Shown: positions 18,439 through 27,461 of the stretch, one piece after another | Layout: each line of letters opens with the position of its first letter | Numbering within the stretch: position 1 is the first letter of the stretch | DNA from: Anaerostipes sp. | Lineage (GTDB): Bacteria; Bacillota; Clostridia; Lachnospirales; Lachnospiraceae | NCBI GenBank assembly: GCA_028704435.1 | Contig: JAQWFL010000003.1 | Span: 57,931 to 121,930, forward strand | Direction: 5' to 3' | Length of the DNA: 64,000 nt | The notes under the pieces: generated by a model | What the model was told of the DNA's origin: nothing | Seen by the model: only the letters and a program-made list of their open reading frames with translations | Databases searched by the model: none | Translations under genes and position numbers: made by a program

Positions 18439-19343
18439 TACATATTTTTCCGGAACTTTGGATCATTGATAGCTCTTTTTACATCATTTATTCTTTCATC
18501 TTCAAACAAACGGTTTATTAATATAGATAAACGAGTTTCTCCTATTGTCTTTCCTCTTGCTTCACTATCTTTTATCATGTCTGTAATTGCCTGACACATA
18601 TTGACCTCCTCATTCTCATCCTTCTCTATATATTTTTGAAGTTCTTTCGTTTTTGTTACTGACTCTATTGTACTGCAAGTCTCTTGCGAAACACAAGAAA
18701 AAATTTCCTTATTTTCATTAATAAACCTTTTTAGCTGTCTAGCATTCTTTTGATACTTTATAAACCCAAATAGTACTTTTATATCATCGCTATAATCATC
18801 TAGATTTTCTATCTTAGTAACTTCTAGTAAATTAATTTTATAATTTTGTATTAAATTTTTGAATCGTGTTAAACAATCTGGAAGCTCCAACATATCATAA
18901 AGTTCCTTTGGTCCATCCCAATCCCTGTCACCGAAGTAAATAACCAATGTAATAATAGGTCTTAACTTGTCTTCTTTTGAAAATCCCGAAAGAAATTCAT
19001 CCCCCTGTACATCTTTTTTCTCTTTATGTTTCTTAGATATTGCTTTCCGCTGATCATTGTAAAAATCAGAATCATAAAGCATATTTTTTAGTGGCATGAA
19101 ATATTGAACATTATATTGGTTTTCGATTGCCAGTATTATCAGTTCCATATCCTTATACATATATTGTTTGACCAAATCACGTACTCGATTCCCACCACGA
19201 CTCTGCTTACTTACAGAATCAATTTCTTTTAGCTTCTCTGGTAATACTGTAATTTCTCCTTGAAAAACGCCATGATTAAACACATCTGCAAATCTTTTAG
19301 GATCTTTTAAGTAGCTTCCCAGACTAGTATCTGCTCTCCCCAT
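18417..19343 (-). CDS. Rpn family PD-(D/E)XK nuclease/putative transposase
   Basis: The start is set at the ATG at 19343, five bases after AAAGGAG; an ATG at 19358 is upstream but lacks a site. The 308 residues show the Rpn layout: an N-terminal nuclease-like domain with FADVFNHGVFQGE, the conserved LAIENQYNVQYFMPLKNMLYD segment, and an ITLVIYFGDRDWDGPKELYDML strand. The C-terminal helices are also typical. Rpn proteins are linked to recombination in E. coli, but these clostridial forms are uncharacterised and very common in Lachnospiraceae. There are no flanking inverted repeats, so it is not an insertion sequence here. Confidence 0.83.
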   Translation of the reverse strand: MGRADTSLGSYLKDPKRFADVFNHGVFQGEITVLPEKLKEIDSVSKQSRGGNRVRDLVKQYMYKDMELIILAIENQYNVQYFMPLKNMLYDSDFYNDQRKAISKKHKEKKDVQGDEFLSGFSKEDKLRPIITLVIYFGDRDWDGPKELYDMLELPDCLTRFKNLIQNYKINLLEVTKIENLDDYSDDIKVLFGFIKYQKNARQLKRFINENKEIFSCVSQETCSTIESVTKTKELQKYIEKDENEEVNMCQAITDMIKDSEARGKTIGETRLSILINRLFEDERINDVKRAINDPKFRKNMYQEYDIK

Positions 19344-19448
19344 GAAAACTCCTTTCACTTTTGTTTTGTTGTTTTACATATATTACCATATTATTTTATA
19401 TTTTACAATACTTTCCAGTAGATTTTATTTCTTTCTCTGCTTAAATGC

Positions 19449-19476
19449 AAAAAAGGCACAGAATTCTGCACCTTTT
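19449..19476 (-). terminator. Terminator of phosphoglucomutase gene
   Basis: A 26-base near-perfect palindrome (19451-19476, centre GAATTC) followed on the minus strand by six T, about 22 bp after the stop at 19499. Confidence 0.82.
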
Positions 19477-19498
19477 CTTATCTCTTTAAATCATGAAT

Positions 19499-21223
19499 TT
19501 ATTTATATTCGCTTGCCCATTCTTCAATCTTAGCACTTACTGCCTGAGCTTCTTCCATGGTAGCTCCTTTTGTTCCATAGTAGAACTTAATCTTTGGCTC
19601 TGTTCCTGATGGACGAACGCACAACCATGCATCATTCTCTAATTCATAATATAGAACATTGGAATTAGGCAATCCTGTTGGTGTAACATCTCCCGTTGCA
19701 ATATCAAGAATGGTATCTTTTCCGTAGTCACGAGCTTTTAATACCTTAAGTCCTCCAATTACTTTTGGTGGATTTGCACGGAAGTTTTCAATCATGCTCT
19801 TAATCTTTTCTGCACCATCAAGTCCTGCAAATTCTAATGAGATAATCTTGTCAAGATAGTATCCATACTTATCATACATCTCTGTCATAACATCCCACAA
19901 TGTCTTTCCTTGTGTTGCATAGTATGCAGCGGCTTCACAGAGTGCAACAGTTGCAGATACCGCATCCTTATCTCTTGCATAAGTACCAATTAAGCAGCCG
20001 TAGCTTTCTTCTAGTCCAAATAAATATGTACCTTTTCCTGTTTTCTCAAAGTTTAACATCTGCTGCCCAATAAACTTAAATCCTGTTAATACTTCGATTA
20101 ACTTTACTCCATAGTTTTCAGCAACTGCATCTACCAAGTTTGTAGTAACGATAGATTTAACAACTGCACCATCTGCTGGCAAATTTCCTGCCTTTGCCTT
20201 CTTTTGGCTAAGTACATATTCTCCAAGTAAGGAACCTGACATATTTCCTGTTAATGAAATATATTCTCCACTCTTTGTATCCTTTACATAAACACCAAGA
20301 CGGTCAGCATCTGGATCAGTTGCTAGTACTAAATCAGCATCTTTTTCTTTTGCAAGAGCCAATCCTAATTCAAAGGCTTCTTTTGCCTCTGGATTTGGAT
20401 AACTTACAGTTGGGAAGTCTCCATCTGGCAATTCTTGTTCTGGTACAACATATACATTCTTAAATCCTAATTCATCTAATACACGACGCACTGGAATATT
20501 CCCAGTTCCATGAAGTGGTGTATATACAATCTTAAGCTTTGATGCCATCTCATCAATAGCACCTTGATTCAATACTTGTTTTTTAACTTCAGCGATATAA
20601 GCATCATCAATGGCTGCTCCGATTACTTCATATAATCCAGCTGCTTTTGCTTCTTCCTGACTCATTGTCTTTACCTTAGAAATGTCAGTAATTGCATTCA
20701 CACATGCTGTAACCCCTTTGTCATGTGGAGGTGTAAATTGTGCCCCATCCTCCCAATAAACTTTATAACCATTATATGCTGGAGGATTATGACTAGCTGT
20801 AATGTTAATTCCTGCAATACACTCTAATTGACGCACTGCAAATGATAATTCTGGTGTTGGTCGTAATGCATCAAAAACAAAAGCCTTAATTCCGTTTGCT
20901 GCCAAACATCTAGCTGCTTCATCTGCAAATTCTGTGGACATATGTCTTGAGTCAAATGCAATGGCAACACGCTTCTTATCTGTATTCTGACTTAAAATAT
21001 AATCTGCCAAACCTTGTGTTGCTTTTCTAACTACATAAATGTTCATACGGTTGATTCCTGCACCAATAATTCCACGAAGACCTGCAGTTCCAAATGCTAA
21101 GTCACTGTAAAATCTCTCTTTAATCTCCTTGTCGTCTCCCGCAATCGCTTTTAATTCCTCTTTGGTGGCCTCATCAAAGTACGGATTTGTAATCCATTCT
21201 TGATATGTGTCTTGATAGTTCAT
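19499..21223 (-). CDS. pgcA: Phosphoglucomutase / phosphomannomutase
   Basis: The 574-residue alpha-D-phosphohexomutase has the catalytic serine loop TASHNPPAYNGYK with Ser144, the magnesium loop DPDADRLGV near 306-314, the sugar-binding GLEESYG loop and a C-terminal RPSGTEPKIKFY phosphate loop. It interconverts glucose-1-phosphate and glucose-6-phosphate. Length and layout match the Bacillus PgcA type. It is monocistronic, ended by the hairpin at 19449-19476. The next gene on this strand, cotS-like, lies 82 bp upstream. Confidence 0.94.
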   Translation of the reverse strand: MNYQDTYQEWITNPYFDEATKEELKAIAGDDKEIKERFYSDLAFGTAGLRGIIGAGINRMNIYVVRKATQGLADYILSQNTDKKRVAIAFDSRHMSTEFADEAARCLAANGIKAFVFDALRPTPELSFAVRQLECIAGINITASHNPPAYNGYKVYWEDGAQFTPPHDKGVTACVNAITDISKVKTMSQEEAKAAGLYEVIGAAIDDAYIAEVKKQVLNQGAIDEMASKLKIVYTPLHGTGNIPVRRVLDELGFKNVYVVPEQELPDGDFPTVSYPNPEAKEAFELGLALAKEKDADLVLATDPDADRLGVYVKDTKSGEYISLTGNMSGSLLGEYVLSQKKAKAGNLPADGAVVKSIVTTNLVDAVAENYGVKLIEVLTGFKFIGQQMLNFEKTGKGTYLFGLEESYGCLIGTYARDKDAVSATVALCEAAAYYATQGKTLWDVMTEMYDKYGYYLDKIISLEFAGLDGAEKIKSMIENFRANPPKVIGGLKVLKARDYGKDTILDIATGDVTPTGLPNSNVLYYELENDAWLCVRPSGTEPKIKFYYGTKGATMEEAQAVSAKIEEWASEYK

Positions 21224-21305
21224 AATTAGCTCCTCCTTTTGTCTCTGTTTCTAGGTAAATCGACTGAATCTCAGCATCATTTCTTATGTTAATATTATAG
21301 CTTAT

Positions 21306-22292
21306 TTACCCTAAAATTACACTAAAATTTGTCAAATATTTATCCAAAAATTCCGTTCTCTTTTTGTTTAATTCAACAAATTCCGTTAATTTATTTAAAT
21401 ATCTTGGTAAAACCCAGCATTTTTTGTGATTCATATACTGATTTGATATTCTCCAAAACTTTTCTGGATAACAAAATAATAAATATAAAAAAGTATAGTC
21501 TTCGCTCTTTAATGGCTTAATCTTTTCATATCCATTTAATACGGATATTGTATACCCAAAATCATAGTTATTTTTCTCAAGCACTTTTCGCAGAAAATAA
21601 TAGACATCCACCATAGGATATCCATAATAAAATCTTTCAAAGTGAGTTGTCGCTACTTCTTTCTTGCCCAGAATCACTTTATGATGATTGTAGGAACCAT
21701 GACACCAGCCAAATCCTTCATAGGAAAGGTCCTTTATTTTTTCAATACTATATTTCATTTGAGAAAGACTTTCACCTGCCTCTTCTAAAAACAAATATTC
21801 AAAAGGTCCCTTATTTTTCTTTTTTTGAATAAACTTTTGAATATTTTTTAGCTCTCGCTCGTGTTGCCTAAATTGCTCTATCAAAATATCTTTTCTATCT
21901 TCCTGGCTTTCATTGGGTTCAATGCCTCTGGAAACTTTATGAAAATAAGCAAGGTTTTCTGCTGTTCTTTCTAAATCTTTATGAGAATGAATGTCGCACT
22001 CTGTCCCTCGATAACTTCTTCGCATAACAAACGGCTCATAGTATTTATTATAAGAAATAAATTTATTTTCCTTGTTTTTGATATACTGGTCAATTCGATA
22101 CATTCCCTGCCCCATTAAATTAAGTTTCCACTGATATTCCTCTTCAATTCTCTCCTGAGACAATTTTGTTTTGGAAAGCGCAAATAAACCTTGATTGGTA
22201 TCACATATCATTTCTCCTCGACCTCTCTTCATTCGATCTACTTGTAAATCATACTGGTCTAATAAACTTCTATATTTTTCGTTCACCCTCAT
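21306..22292 (-). CDS. CotS-like spore coat kinase-fold protein
   Basis: The 328-residue protein has the aminoglycoside/choline kinase fold in the form seen in CotS, CotI and YutH. Visible marks are EYQWKLNLMGQGM, EPFVMRRSYRGTECD (substituted kinase hinge), the catalytic-loop-like GFGWCHGSYNHHKVIL, and DVYYFLRKVLEK. These proteins are spore coat or inner-coat components, and some phosphorylate coat proteins. Only the catalytic loop (HGSYNHHK) looks conserved, so activity is uncertain. It is on the same strand as pgcA but 82 bp away. Confidence 0.85.
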   Translation of the reverse strand: MRVNEKYRSLLDQYDLQVDRMKRGRGEMICDTNQGLFALSKTKLSQERIEEEYQWKLNLMGQGMYRIDQYIKNKENKFISYNKYYEPFVMRRSYRGTECDIHSHKDLERTAENLAYFHKVSRGIEPNESQEDRKDILIEQFRQHERELKNIQKFIQKKKNKGPFEYLFLEEAGESLSQMKYSIEKIKDLSYEGFGWCHGSYNHHKVILGKKEVATTHFERFYYGYPMVDVYYFLRKVLEKNNYDFGYTISVLNGYEKIKPLKSEDYTFLYLLFCYPEKFWRISNQYMNHKKCWVLPRYLNKLTEFVELNKKRTEFLDKYLTNFSVILG

Positions 22293-22389
22293 ACCTCCTC
22301 AAAGTTCTACCTCTAATTGTATGAAGTATAGATTTGGGTTAGAACAATGTAGATAATTCTTAAAGAATCCTTATAATTTTTTTACTAAC

Positions 22390-22418
22390 TTGTCACATTG
22401 GTGAAAATCAAGTATACT
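22390..22418 (+). promoter_or_regulatory. Promoter of the lipoprotein gene
   Basis: TTGTCA (22390-22395), 17-base spacer, TATACT (22413-22418), 46 bp upstream of the ATG at 22465. Confidence 0.75.
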
Positions 22419-22464
22419 AGGTATGAGTGAAGGTATTGTCTTAATTATGAAAGGAGACATTAAC

Positions 22465-22908
22465 ATGAGAAAAAGAGTTTTACTAATTTCTTCAATCGTT
22501 GTTTTAGGATTGGTCGGATTAACCGCTTGTGGTAAAAAAGGTGCTTCATCATCAGAGGCTACAACAACGGAAGCTACCACAACTGAAGATACAGAAGATG
22601 TTTCAACTGTTGCAACAGAAGAGAAAACAGAGGCCACAACTGCAAAAGCTACGACAGAAGCTACAACTGCTTCCAAGAAAGACGAGTCTTCAAAGGCTAA
22701 GTCTGCATCTGGAGTTTACAATGGATTTGGTGACGACAACTCTATTGAGATTAAACTAGACAGCGGAAAGTATCAGACATTTATTGTTGCTGACGAAAAA
22801 GTTGCCAACAAGTTGAACGATATGGCCATTGGAACTAAGATTTCATTTACTTACGGACCTTTATCTGGACAGTCTAACAGTCAGATTTTAAGCGTAAAAG
22901 CAAAATAA
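22465..22908 (+). CDS. Small lipoprotein with Thr/Glu-rich linker
   Basis: The ATG at 22465 follows AAAGGAG and gives 147 residues. A lipoprotein signal ends at lipobox LTAC (Cys about 20), then a low-complexity Thr/Glu/Ala linker (about 27-80), then a small C-terminal beta-rich domain (VYNGFGDDNSIEIKL to the end). The domain looks like the small OB-like modules of unknown function in clostridial lipoproteins. It has its own promoter and terminator. A start at 22423 exists but lacks a ribosome site. Function is unknown. Confidence 0.8.
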   Translation: MRKRVLLISSIVVLGLVGLTACGKKGASSSEATTTEATTTEDTEDVSTVATEEKTEATTAKATTEATTASKKDESSKAKSASGVYNGFGDDNSIEIKLDSGKYQTFIVADEKVANKLNDMAIGTKISFTYGPLSGQSNSQILSVKAK

Positions 22909-22920
22909 ATCTAATCTTTT

Positions 22921-22950
22921 GAGGATGGGATGCTCCATCCTCTTTTTTTT
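22921..22950 (+). terminator. Terminator of the lipoprotein gene
   Basis: Stem GAGGATGG with CCATCCTC (6-base loop) followed by eight T, 12 bp after the stop. Confidence 0.88.
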
Positions 22951-23003
22951 GCCTAAAATATCAGCTATAATGGGGTTCAGATAAAAGAAGGAGCATTTAT
23001 AAT

Positions 23004-24752
23004 ATGAATATTTACAAAAAATTTATTAACTACTATAAACCATACAAGAAAGTCTTTTTCCTTGATTTGTTATGTGCAGCATTTATTAGTTTGGTGGATT
23101 TAGCCTTTCCACAACTGCTTCGTACGTTGACAAAAACTTTATTTTTAGAGGACAGATCTATTATTCTCCATAATATATTTTTAATTGGATTGATTATGCT
23201 TGGCTTTTATATTTTCCAGGCATTATGTAAATATTATGTCAGTTGTCAGGGTCATATTATGGGTGCACAAATGGAACGAGATATGCGAAAAGAATTGTTT
23301 GAACATTATGAGCGACTTTCTTTCTCCTACTATGATAAAAATAATACTGGTCAAATGATGAGCCGCTTAGTCTCTGATTTATTTGATATTTCAGAATTTG
23401 CACATCATGCACCAGAGAATTTATTTATTTCCGCCATTAAAGTAATTGGTTCCTTTATTTTTCTATTTTTAATTCAATGGAAACTTGCACTTATATTATG
23501 TGTGGTTGTTTTTGCTATGATTATATTTAGCATATCCCAAAACAAACGTATGCAGGCAACCTTTATGGATAACCGCCGCAAAATCGGAACTATCAATGCC
23601 TCCCTTCAGGACTCCCTTGCTGGAATACGCATTGTACAGGCATTTGCCAACGAAGATGTAGAACGGGAAAAGTTTCATGCAGGAAATGAGGGCTTTTTAA
23701 CTTCCAAACGAGATAATTATCATGCCATGGGGACTTTCCAAGGTGGAAATTTATTCTTTCAAGGACTTTTATATTTAACCACATTAGTAGCTGGTGGTTA
23801 TTTTATTGCAATGAATCAAATGGCTGTTACTGACCTTGCCATGTATGCTTTATATATTGGAATTTTCGTGAGTCCAATCCAGATTTTAGTTGAGCTAACA
23901 GAAATGATTCAAAAAGGAATGTCTGGGTTCCGCCGATTTGCAGAAGTTATCGGTACTGACCCAGAAATTATAGACAGTGACTCTGCATCAAAGATAACAA
24001 ATCCTTATGGAGATATTGAATATAAAGATGTAAGTTTTAGCTATGAAGGAAATGAAATTGTATTAAATCACATATCCTTTGGAATTCAAGCTGGGAAGTC
24101 CATTGCCCTTGTAGGCCCTTCTGGTGGTGGAAAAAGCACTATTTGCTCCTTACTGCCAAGGTTTTATAATACCACTTCTGGTTCTATTACCATTGGCGGG
24201 CAAGACATTCATGATATTACACTGGACAGCTTGAGAAATTCCATCGGTTTAGTCCAACAAGACGTGTATTTATTCGGTGGAACTATTCAAGAAAATATTG
24301 CTTACGGAAAACCAGATGCTTCCATTGAGGAAATTATAGCGGCTGCCAAAAAAGCAAATATTCATGATTTTATTATGGATCTTCCTGATCAATATGATAC
24401 TTTTGTTGGCGAACGTGGGACAAGACTATCTGGTGGTCAAAAACAACGAATTTCCATTGCACGTGTCTTCCTTAAAAATCCTCCAATTTTAATTCTAGAC
24501 GAGGCAACAAGTGCTTTAGATAACGAAAGTGAACGCTATATCCAAAAAAGTTTAGAACATCTTGCAAAAGACCGAACAACCATTACTATTGCACATAGAT
24601 TATCAACTATACAACATGCTGATGAGATTCTAGTCATTGATGAACATACCATCAAAGAACAAGGAACCCATAAAGATTTAATTGAAAAAGACGGAATCTA
24701 TGCAAAATATTATCAAATGCAATTTGATGGATTAGAAACTCTGGATATTTAG
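23004..24752 (+). CDS. ABC transporter, fused permease and ATPase (exporter type)
   Basis: The 582-residue half-transporter has six membrane segments in residues 15-310 and a nucleotide-binding domain from about 335. Walker A GPSGGGKST, signature LSGGQKQRISIARV, Walker B PPILILDEATSALD and the switch histidine AHRLS are all intact. It pairs as a homodimer or with another half-transporter. It is MsbA/Lmr-like, so drug, lipid or peptide export are all possible and the substrate cannot be told. It stands alone on this strand. Confidence 0.93.
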   Translation: MNIYKKFINYYKPYKKVFFLDLLCAAFISLVDLAFPQLLRTLTKTLFLEDRSIILHNIFLIGLIMLGFYIFQALCKYYVSCQGHIMGAQMERDMRKELFEHYERLSFSYYDKNNTGQMMSRLVSDLFDISEFAHHAPENLFISAIKVIGSFIFLFLIQWKLALILCVVVFAMIIFSISQNKRMQATFMDNRRKIGTINASLQDSLAGIRIVQAFANEDVEREKFHAGNEGFLTSKRDNYHAMGTFQGGNLFFQGLLYLTTLVAGGYFIAMNQMAVTDLAMYALYIGIFVSPIQILVELTEMIQKGMSGFRRFAEVIGTDPEIIDSDSASKITNPYGDIEYKDVSFSYEGNEIVLNHISFGIQAGKSIALVGPSGGGKSTICSLLPRFYNTTSGSITIGGQDIHDITLDSLRNSIGLVQQDVYLFGGTIQENIAYGKPDASIEEIIAAAKKANIHDFIMDLPDQYDTFVGERGTRLSGGQKQRISIARVFLKNPPILILDEATSALDNESERYIQKSLEHLAKDRTTITIAHRLSTIQHADEILVIDEHTIKEQGTHKDLIEKDGIYAKYYQMQFDGLETLDI

Positions 24753-24763
24753 TTTATGAAACT

Positions 24764-24811
24764 AAAAAAACGCACGTACACTTTATTTACAAAAGTGTAC
24801 GTGCATTTTTT
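24764..24811. terminator. Bidirectional terminator between ABC transporter and flavodiiron genes
   Basis: A perfect 13-bp stem (24772-24784 with 24792-24804) flanked by runs of seven A on the left and six T on the right, so it can end both converging transcripts. Confidence 0.9.
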
Positions 24812-25973
24812 ATGCCAAAATCTCATTTGCTAATTGTTCCATCTCTTTTTCATTTGTCTCATTCACTGCGGAACGAATGGAAACTGTCTGATTACAGATA
24901 GTAATATTTTTCATGGCTTCTAGCATTGTTTTCATATGCTTTCCAGCCATTGGCGCCCATGTTCCATTGTCCATAATTCCAACTTTTCGTTTTTGATAAT
25001 TCTTTGATTTTAAATGAAGTAGAAATTCTTCCACACAAGGGAAAATGCCTCCATCATAAGTAGGTGCCGCAACAACTAAAGAATCATAACGAAATGCATC
25101 TTCTAAGGCCTCCGCCATATCTTCTCTGGCAAGATCTGTCAACACAACTTTCTCTGCCCCTTTTGCTTCTAGTAAAGATGCCATCTTAATTGCTGCCTCT
25201 TTTGTGTTGCCATAAATGGATGCATATGCAACTAAAACACCCTTATCTTCTGGTTCATAGCTACTCCACACATCATATTTTCCAATGTAATATCCCAAAT
25301 CTTCTTTTAAAATTGGTCCATGAAGTGGACAAATCATTTGAATATCAAGTCCTGCCGCCTTCTTTAATAAAGCTTGTACCTGTACTCCGTATTTTCCAAC
25401 AATATTAAAATAATAACGTCTTGCTTCACATGCCCAGTCTTCTTCTGTATCTAAAGCTCCAAATTTACCAAATCCATCTGCTGAAAACAATATTTTTTCA
25501 GATTGTTCGTATGTTACCATAACTTCTGGCCAGTGAACCATAGGTGCCATAACAAACTGAAGGGTGTGATTTCCTAAGGATAGGGTATCTCCTTCTTTTA
25601 CAATCATACTTCGATTGGTTATATCCATCTTAAAAAACTGATCAATCATTCCAAATGTTTTTGCATTTCCAACAATTTGCATCCCTGAATACTTTTCCAC
25701 TAGTGTTTGAATATTCGCTGCATGGTCTGGTTCCATATGAGACACAACTAGATAATCCACTGCTCGATTTCCCAATGCTTCCTCTAGGTTCTTAAGCCAT
25801 TCATCTGTTGCTCTTGCATCTACCGTATCCATTACAGCAACTTTATCATCTAAAATAAGATAGGAATTATAAGAAACTCCGTTAGGAATAACATATTGCC
25901 CCTCAAATAAATCCAATGTTTTGTCGTCTGCTCCAATGTACTTAATCGTGTCTGATATCATAATATCTTTCAT
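24810..25973 (-). CDS. fprA: A-type flavoprotein, flavodiiron protein
   Basis: This 387-residue protein has a beta-lactamase-like di-iron domain (ligands HMEPDH at 79-84, HWPE, SADGFG and PLHGP) and a C-terminal flavodoxin domain from about residue 248 with VAYASIYGNTKEAA and the APTYDGGIFP loop. It reduces oxygen to water and/or nitric oxide in anaerobes. Length fits the class A enzyme. With rubrerythrin it forms the oxygen-defence content of the window. A GGTATAAT -10 lies upstream near 26025. Confidence 0.93.
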   Translation of the reverse strand: MKDIMISDTIKYIGADDKTLDLFEGQYVIPNGVSYNSYLILDDKVAVMDTVDARATDEWLKNLEEALGNRAVDYLVVSHMEPDHAANIQTLVEKYSGMQIVGNAKTFGMIDQFFKMDITNRSMIVKEGDTLSLGNHTLQFVMAPMVHWPEVMVTYEQSEKILFSADGFGKFGALDTEEDWACEARRYYFNIVGKYGVQVQALLKKAAGLDIQMICPLHGPILKEDLGYYIGKYDVWSSYEPEDKGVLVAYASIYGNTKEAAIKMASLLEAKGAEKVVLTDLAREDMAEALEDAFRYDSLVVAAPTYDGGIFPCVEEFLLHLKSKNYQKRKVGIMDNGTWAPMAGKHMKTMLEAMKNITICNQTVSIRSAVNETNEKEMEQLANEILA

Positions 25974-26096
25974 TGTTCTTCTCCTATAAAAAAGTATGTT
26001 TTACATGTTGCAGTTACTATGTTTCATTATACCATTCTTAAAGAAAAACCCAACATTATAACAAAAAAAAATACAAACATATTTACTTTAAAACAC

Positions 26097-26131
26097 AAAA
26101 ATAGGAAACACTATTTTTAGCATTCCCTATT
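26097..26131 (-). terminator. Terminator of the hxlB-mtlD-hxlA-HAD operon
   Basis: A 12-bp stem with wobble pairs (26100-26111 with 26120-26131) and an 8-base loop, followed on the minus strand by five T, 15 bp after the HAD gene stop. Confidence 0.75.
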
Positions 26132-26145
26132 CCTGGTTTATTTTA

Positions 26146-26796
26146 TTACATTTCTTTACACAACTTGATTGTAATATCTCTCATGGATGTCACCACATGG
26201 TCTGCGTCATCCACCTTAGAGGATCCAAATTGTGTATTATGATACCCTATTGTTTTCATCCCCGCTTTTTTTGCTGCTGTAATTCCATTGATAGAATCTT
26301 CTATGACAAGACAATCTTTCGGTAAAACATTAAGTTCTTCTGCTGCCCTCAAGAAAATCTCCGGATCTGGTTTATGCCTTATACACTCTTCTCCAGAAAG
26401 AAAAGCTTGAAAGCAATCTGTAATCTGAAAAGTTTCCACCACTTCTTTAATTTGTGACATTGTGGATGATGATGCTAAAGCTAGAGGCATTCTCTGACAT
26501 TTTAAAATGTGCAATAACTCTAACGCTCCATCAATTGACTTCATTCCTTCTTCTTCTAAAATCTCTTTTCGAAACTCATTCATCTGTCTGATGCCGCTCT
26601 CCACAGTTAAATTCAAATCAAATTTTTTAATTACATCCGTCCAGTACCACTGACTGGAGCCTCCAATATATTGATTATTATATTCCATGGAAACCTGTTT
26701 CCCAAACTGTCCAAGTACCTTATTGATTCCATAAAAATACCCTGGCTCAGAATCATAGATTACGCCATCCATATCAAAAATAACTGCCTTTGCCAT
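26146..26796 (-). CDS. HAD-superfamily sugar-phosphate phosphatase or mutase
   Basis: The 216-residue protein starts IFDMDGVIYDSEPG, the nucleophile-Asp loop of the beta-phosphoglucomutase-like class. It also has the cap helices, LALASSSTMSQ (motif II) and HKPDPEIFLRA with VIEDSINGI (motifs III/IV). The substrate could be a hexulose- or alditol-phosphate. It follows hxlA by 14 bp and ends the operon before a terminator, which points to a role in the same pathway, such as removal of a stuck phosphate, but this is inference. Confidence 0.85.
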   Translation of the reverse strand: MAKAVIFDMDGVIYDSEPGYFYGINKVLGQFGKQVSMEYNNQYIGGSSQWYWTDVIKKFDLNLTVESGIRQMNEFRKEILEEEGMKSIDGALELLHILKCQRMPLALASSSTMSQIKEVVETFQITDCFQAFLSGEECIRHKPDPEIFLRAAEELNVLPKDCLVIEDSINGITAAKKAGMKTIGYHNTQFGSSKVDDADHVVTSMRDITIKLCKEM

Positions 26797-26810
26797 TTTA
26801 TGCTCCTATC

Positions 26811-27437
26811 TTAAAGCATTGCATCCTTAATTGCTTTTGCTTCTGCTACAGGATCCTCTGCTTTAAAGATTGCAGATCCAACGATAACAATTTCTGGTTT
26901 AAGTGCCACATATTTATCGATAGTTTTGCTGCTGATTCCCCCTGCCACTGCAATCTCTGATTTCTTTGCATTTGCTTTCATTACTTCTAAATCTTGAATT
27001 GGTTCTCTTCCTGTTGCCTGTTGGTCAGCTCCTGTATGTACTGCTAAAATATCAACTCCGATTTCTTCCATCTTTGCAATTCTTGTTTCCAAGTCCTCTA
27101 CACAAATCATATCAACCACTAATTTTTTATCGTGGTCTCTTGCAGATTTTAATGCTGCCTCGATGGTTAAATTATCTGATACTCCTAAAATTGTTGCATA
27201 ATCTGCACCTGCTTCAAATGCATTACTTGCCTCAAAATATCCTCCATCCATGATTTTTAAATCTGCTAGAATTTCTTTATCTGGGAAAAATCTTCTAAAT
27301 TCACGAATTGCTCTGTTTCCTTCTGTTAAACAAAATGGTGTTCCAATTTCAATAATATCAATATGCTCTGCTACCCTGTCTGTAAATCTTAAAGCGTCTA
27401 CCAAGTTCATCTCATCTAATGCTAATTGTAATTTCAT
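26811..27437 (-). CDS. hxlA: 3-hexulose-6-phosphate synthase
   Basis: The 208-residue TIM barrel starts KLQLALDEMNLVDALRF and shows IIEIGTPFCLTEGNRAIREF, DLKIMDGGYFEA, VVDMICVED and VHTGADQQA, typical of HPS and not of the related KGPDC/OMP decarboxylase lineages. It joins formaldehyde with ribulose-5-phosphate, or runs in reverse. It is in an operon with two HxlB genes and mannitol-1-phosphate dehydrogenase, all on the minus strand and separated by 14-24 bp. A 3-keto-gulonate-phosphate decarboxylase role is less likely. Confidence 0.87.
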   Translation of the reverse strand: MKLQLALDEMNLVDALRFTDRVAEHIDIIEIGTPFCLTEGNRAIREFRRFFPDKEILADLKIMDGGYFEASNAFEAGADYATILGVSDNLTIEAALKSARDHDKKLVVDMICVEDLETRIAKMEEIGVDILAVHTGADQQATGREPIQDLEVMKANAKKSEIAVAGGISSKTIDKYVALKPEIVIVGSAIFKAEDPVAEAKAIKDAML

Positions 27438-27461
27438 GTTACATCCTCCTATTTTTCCTGA

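Noticed and set aside
18417..19343. Rpn-family gene as an insertion sequence
   Set aside because: No terminal inverted repeats or target-site duplication are seen, and the protein family is not a classical IS transposase.
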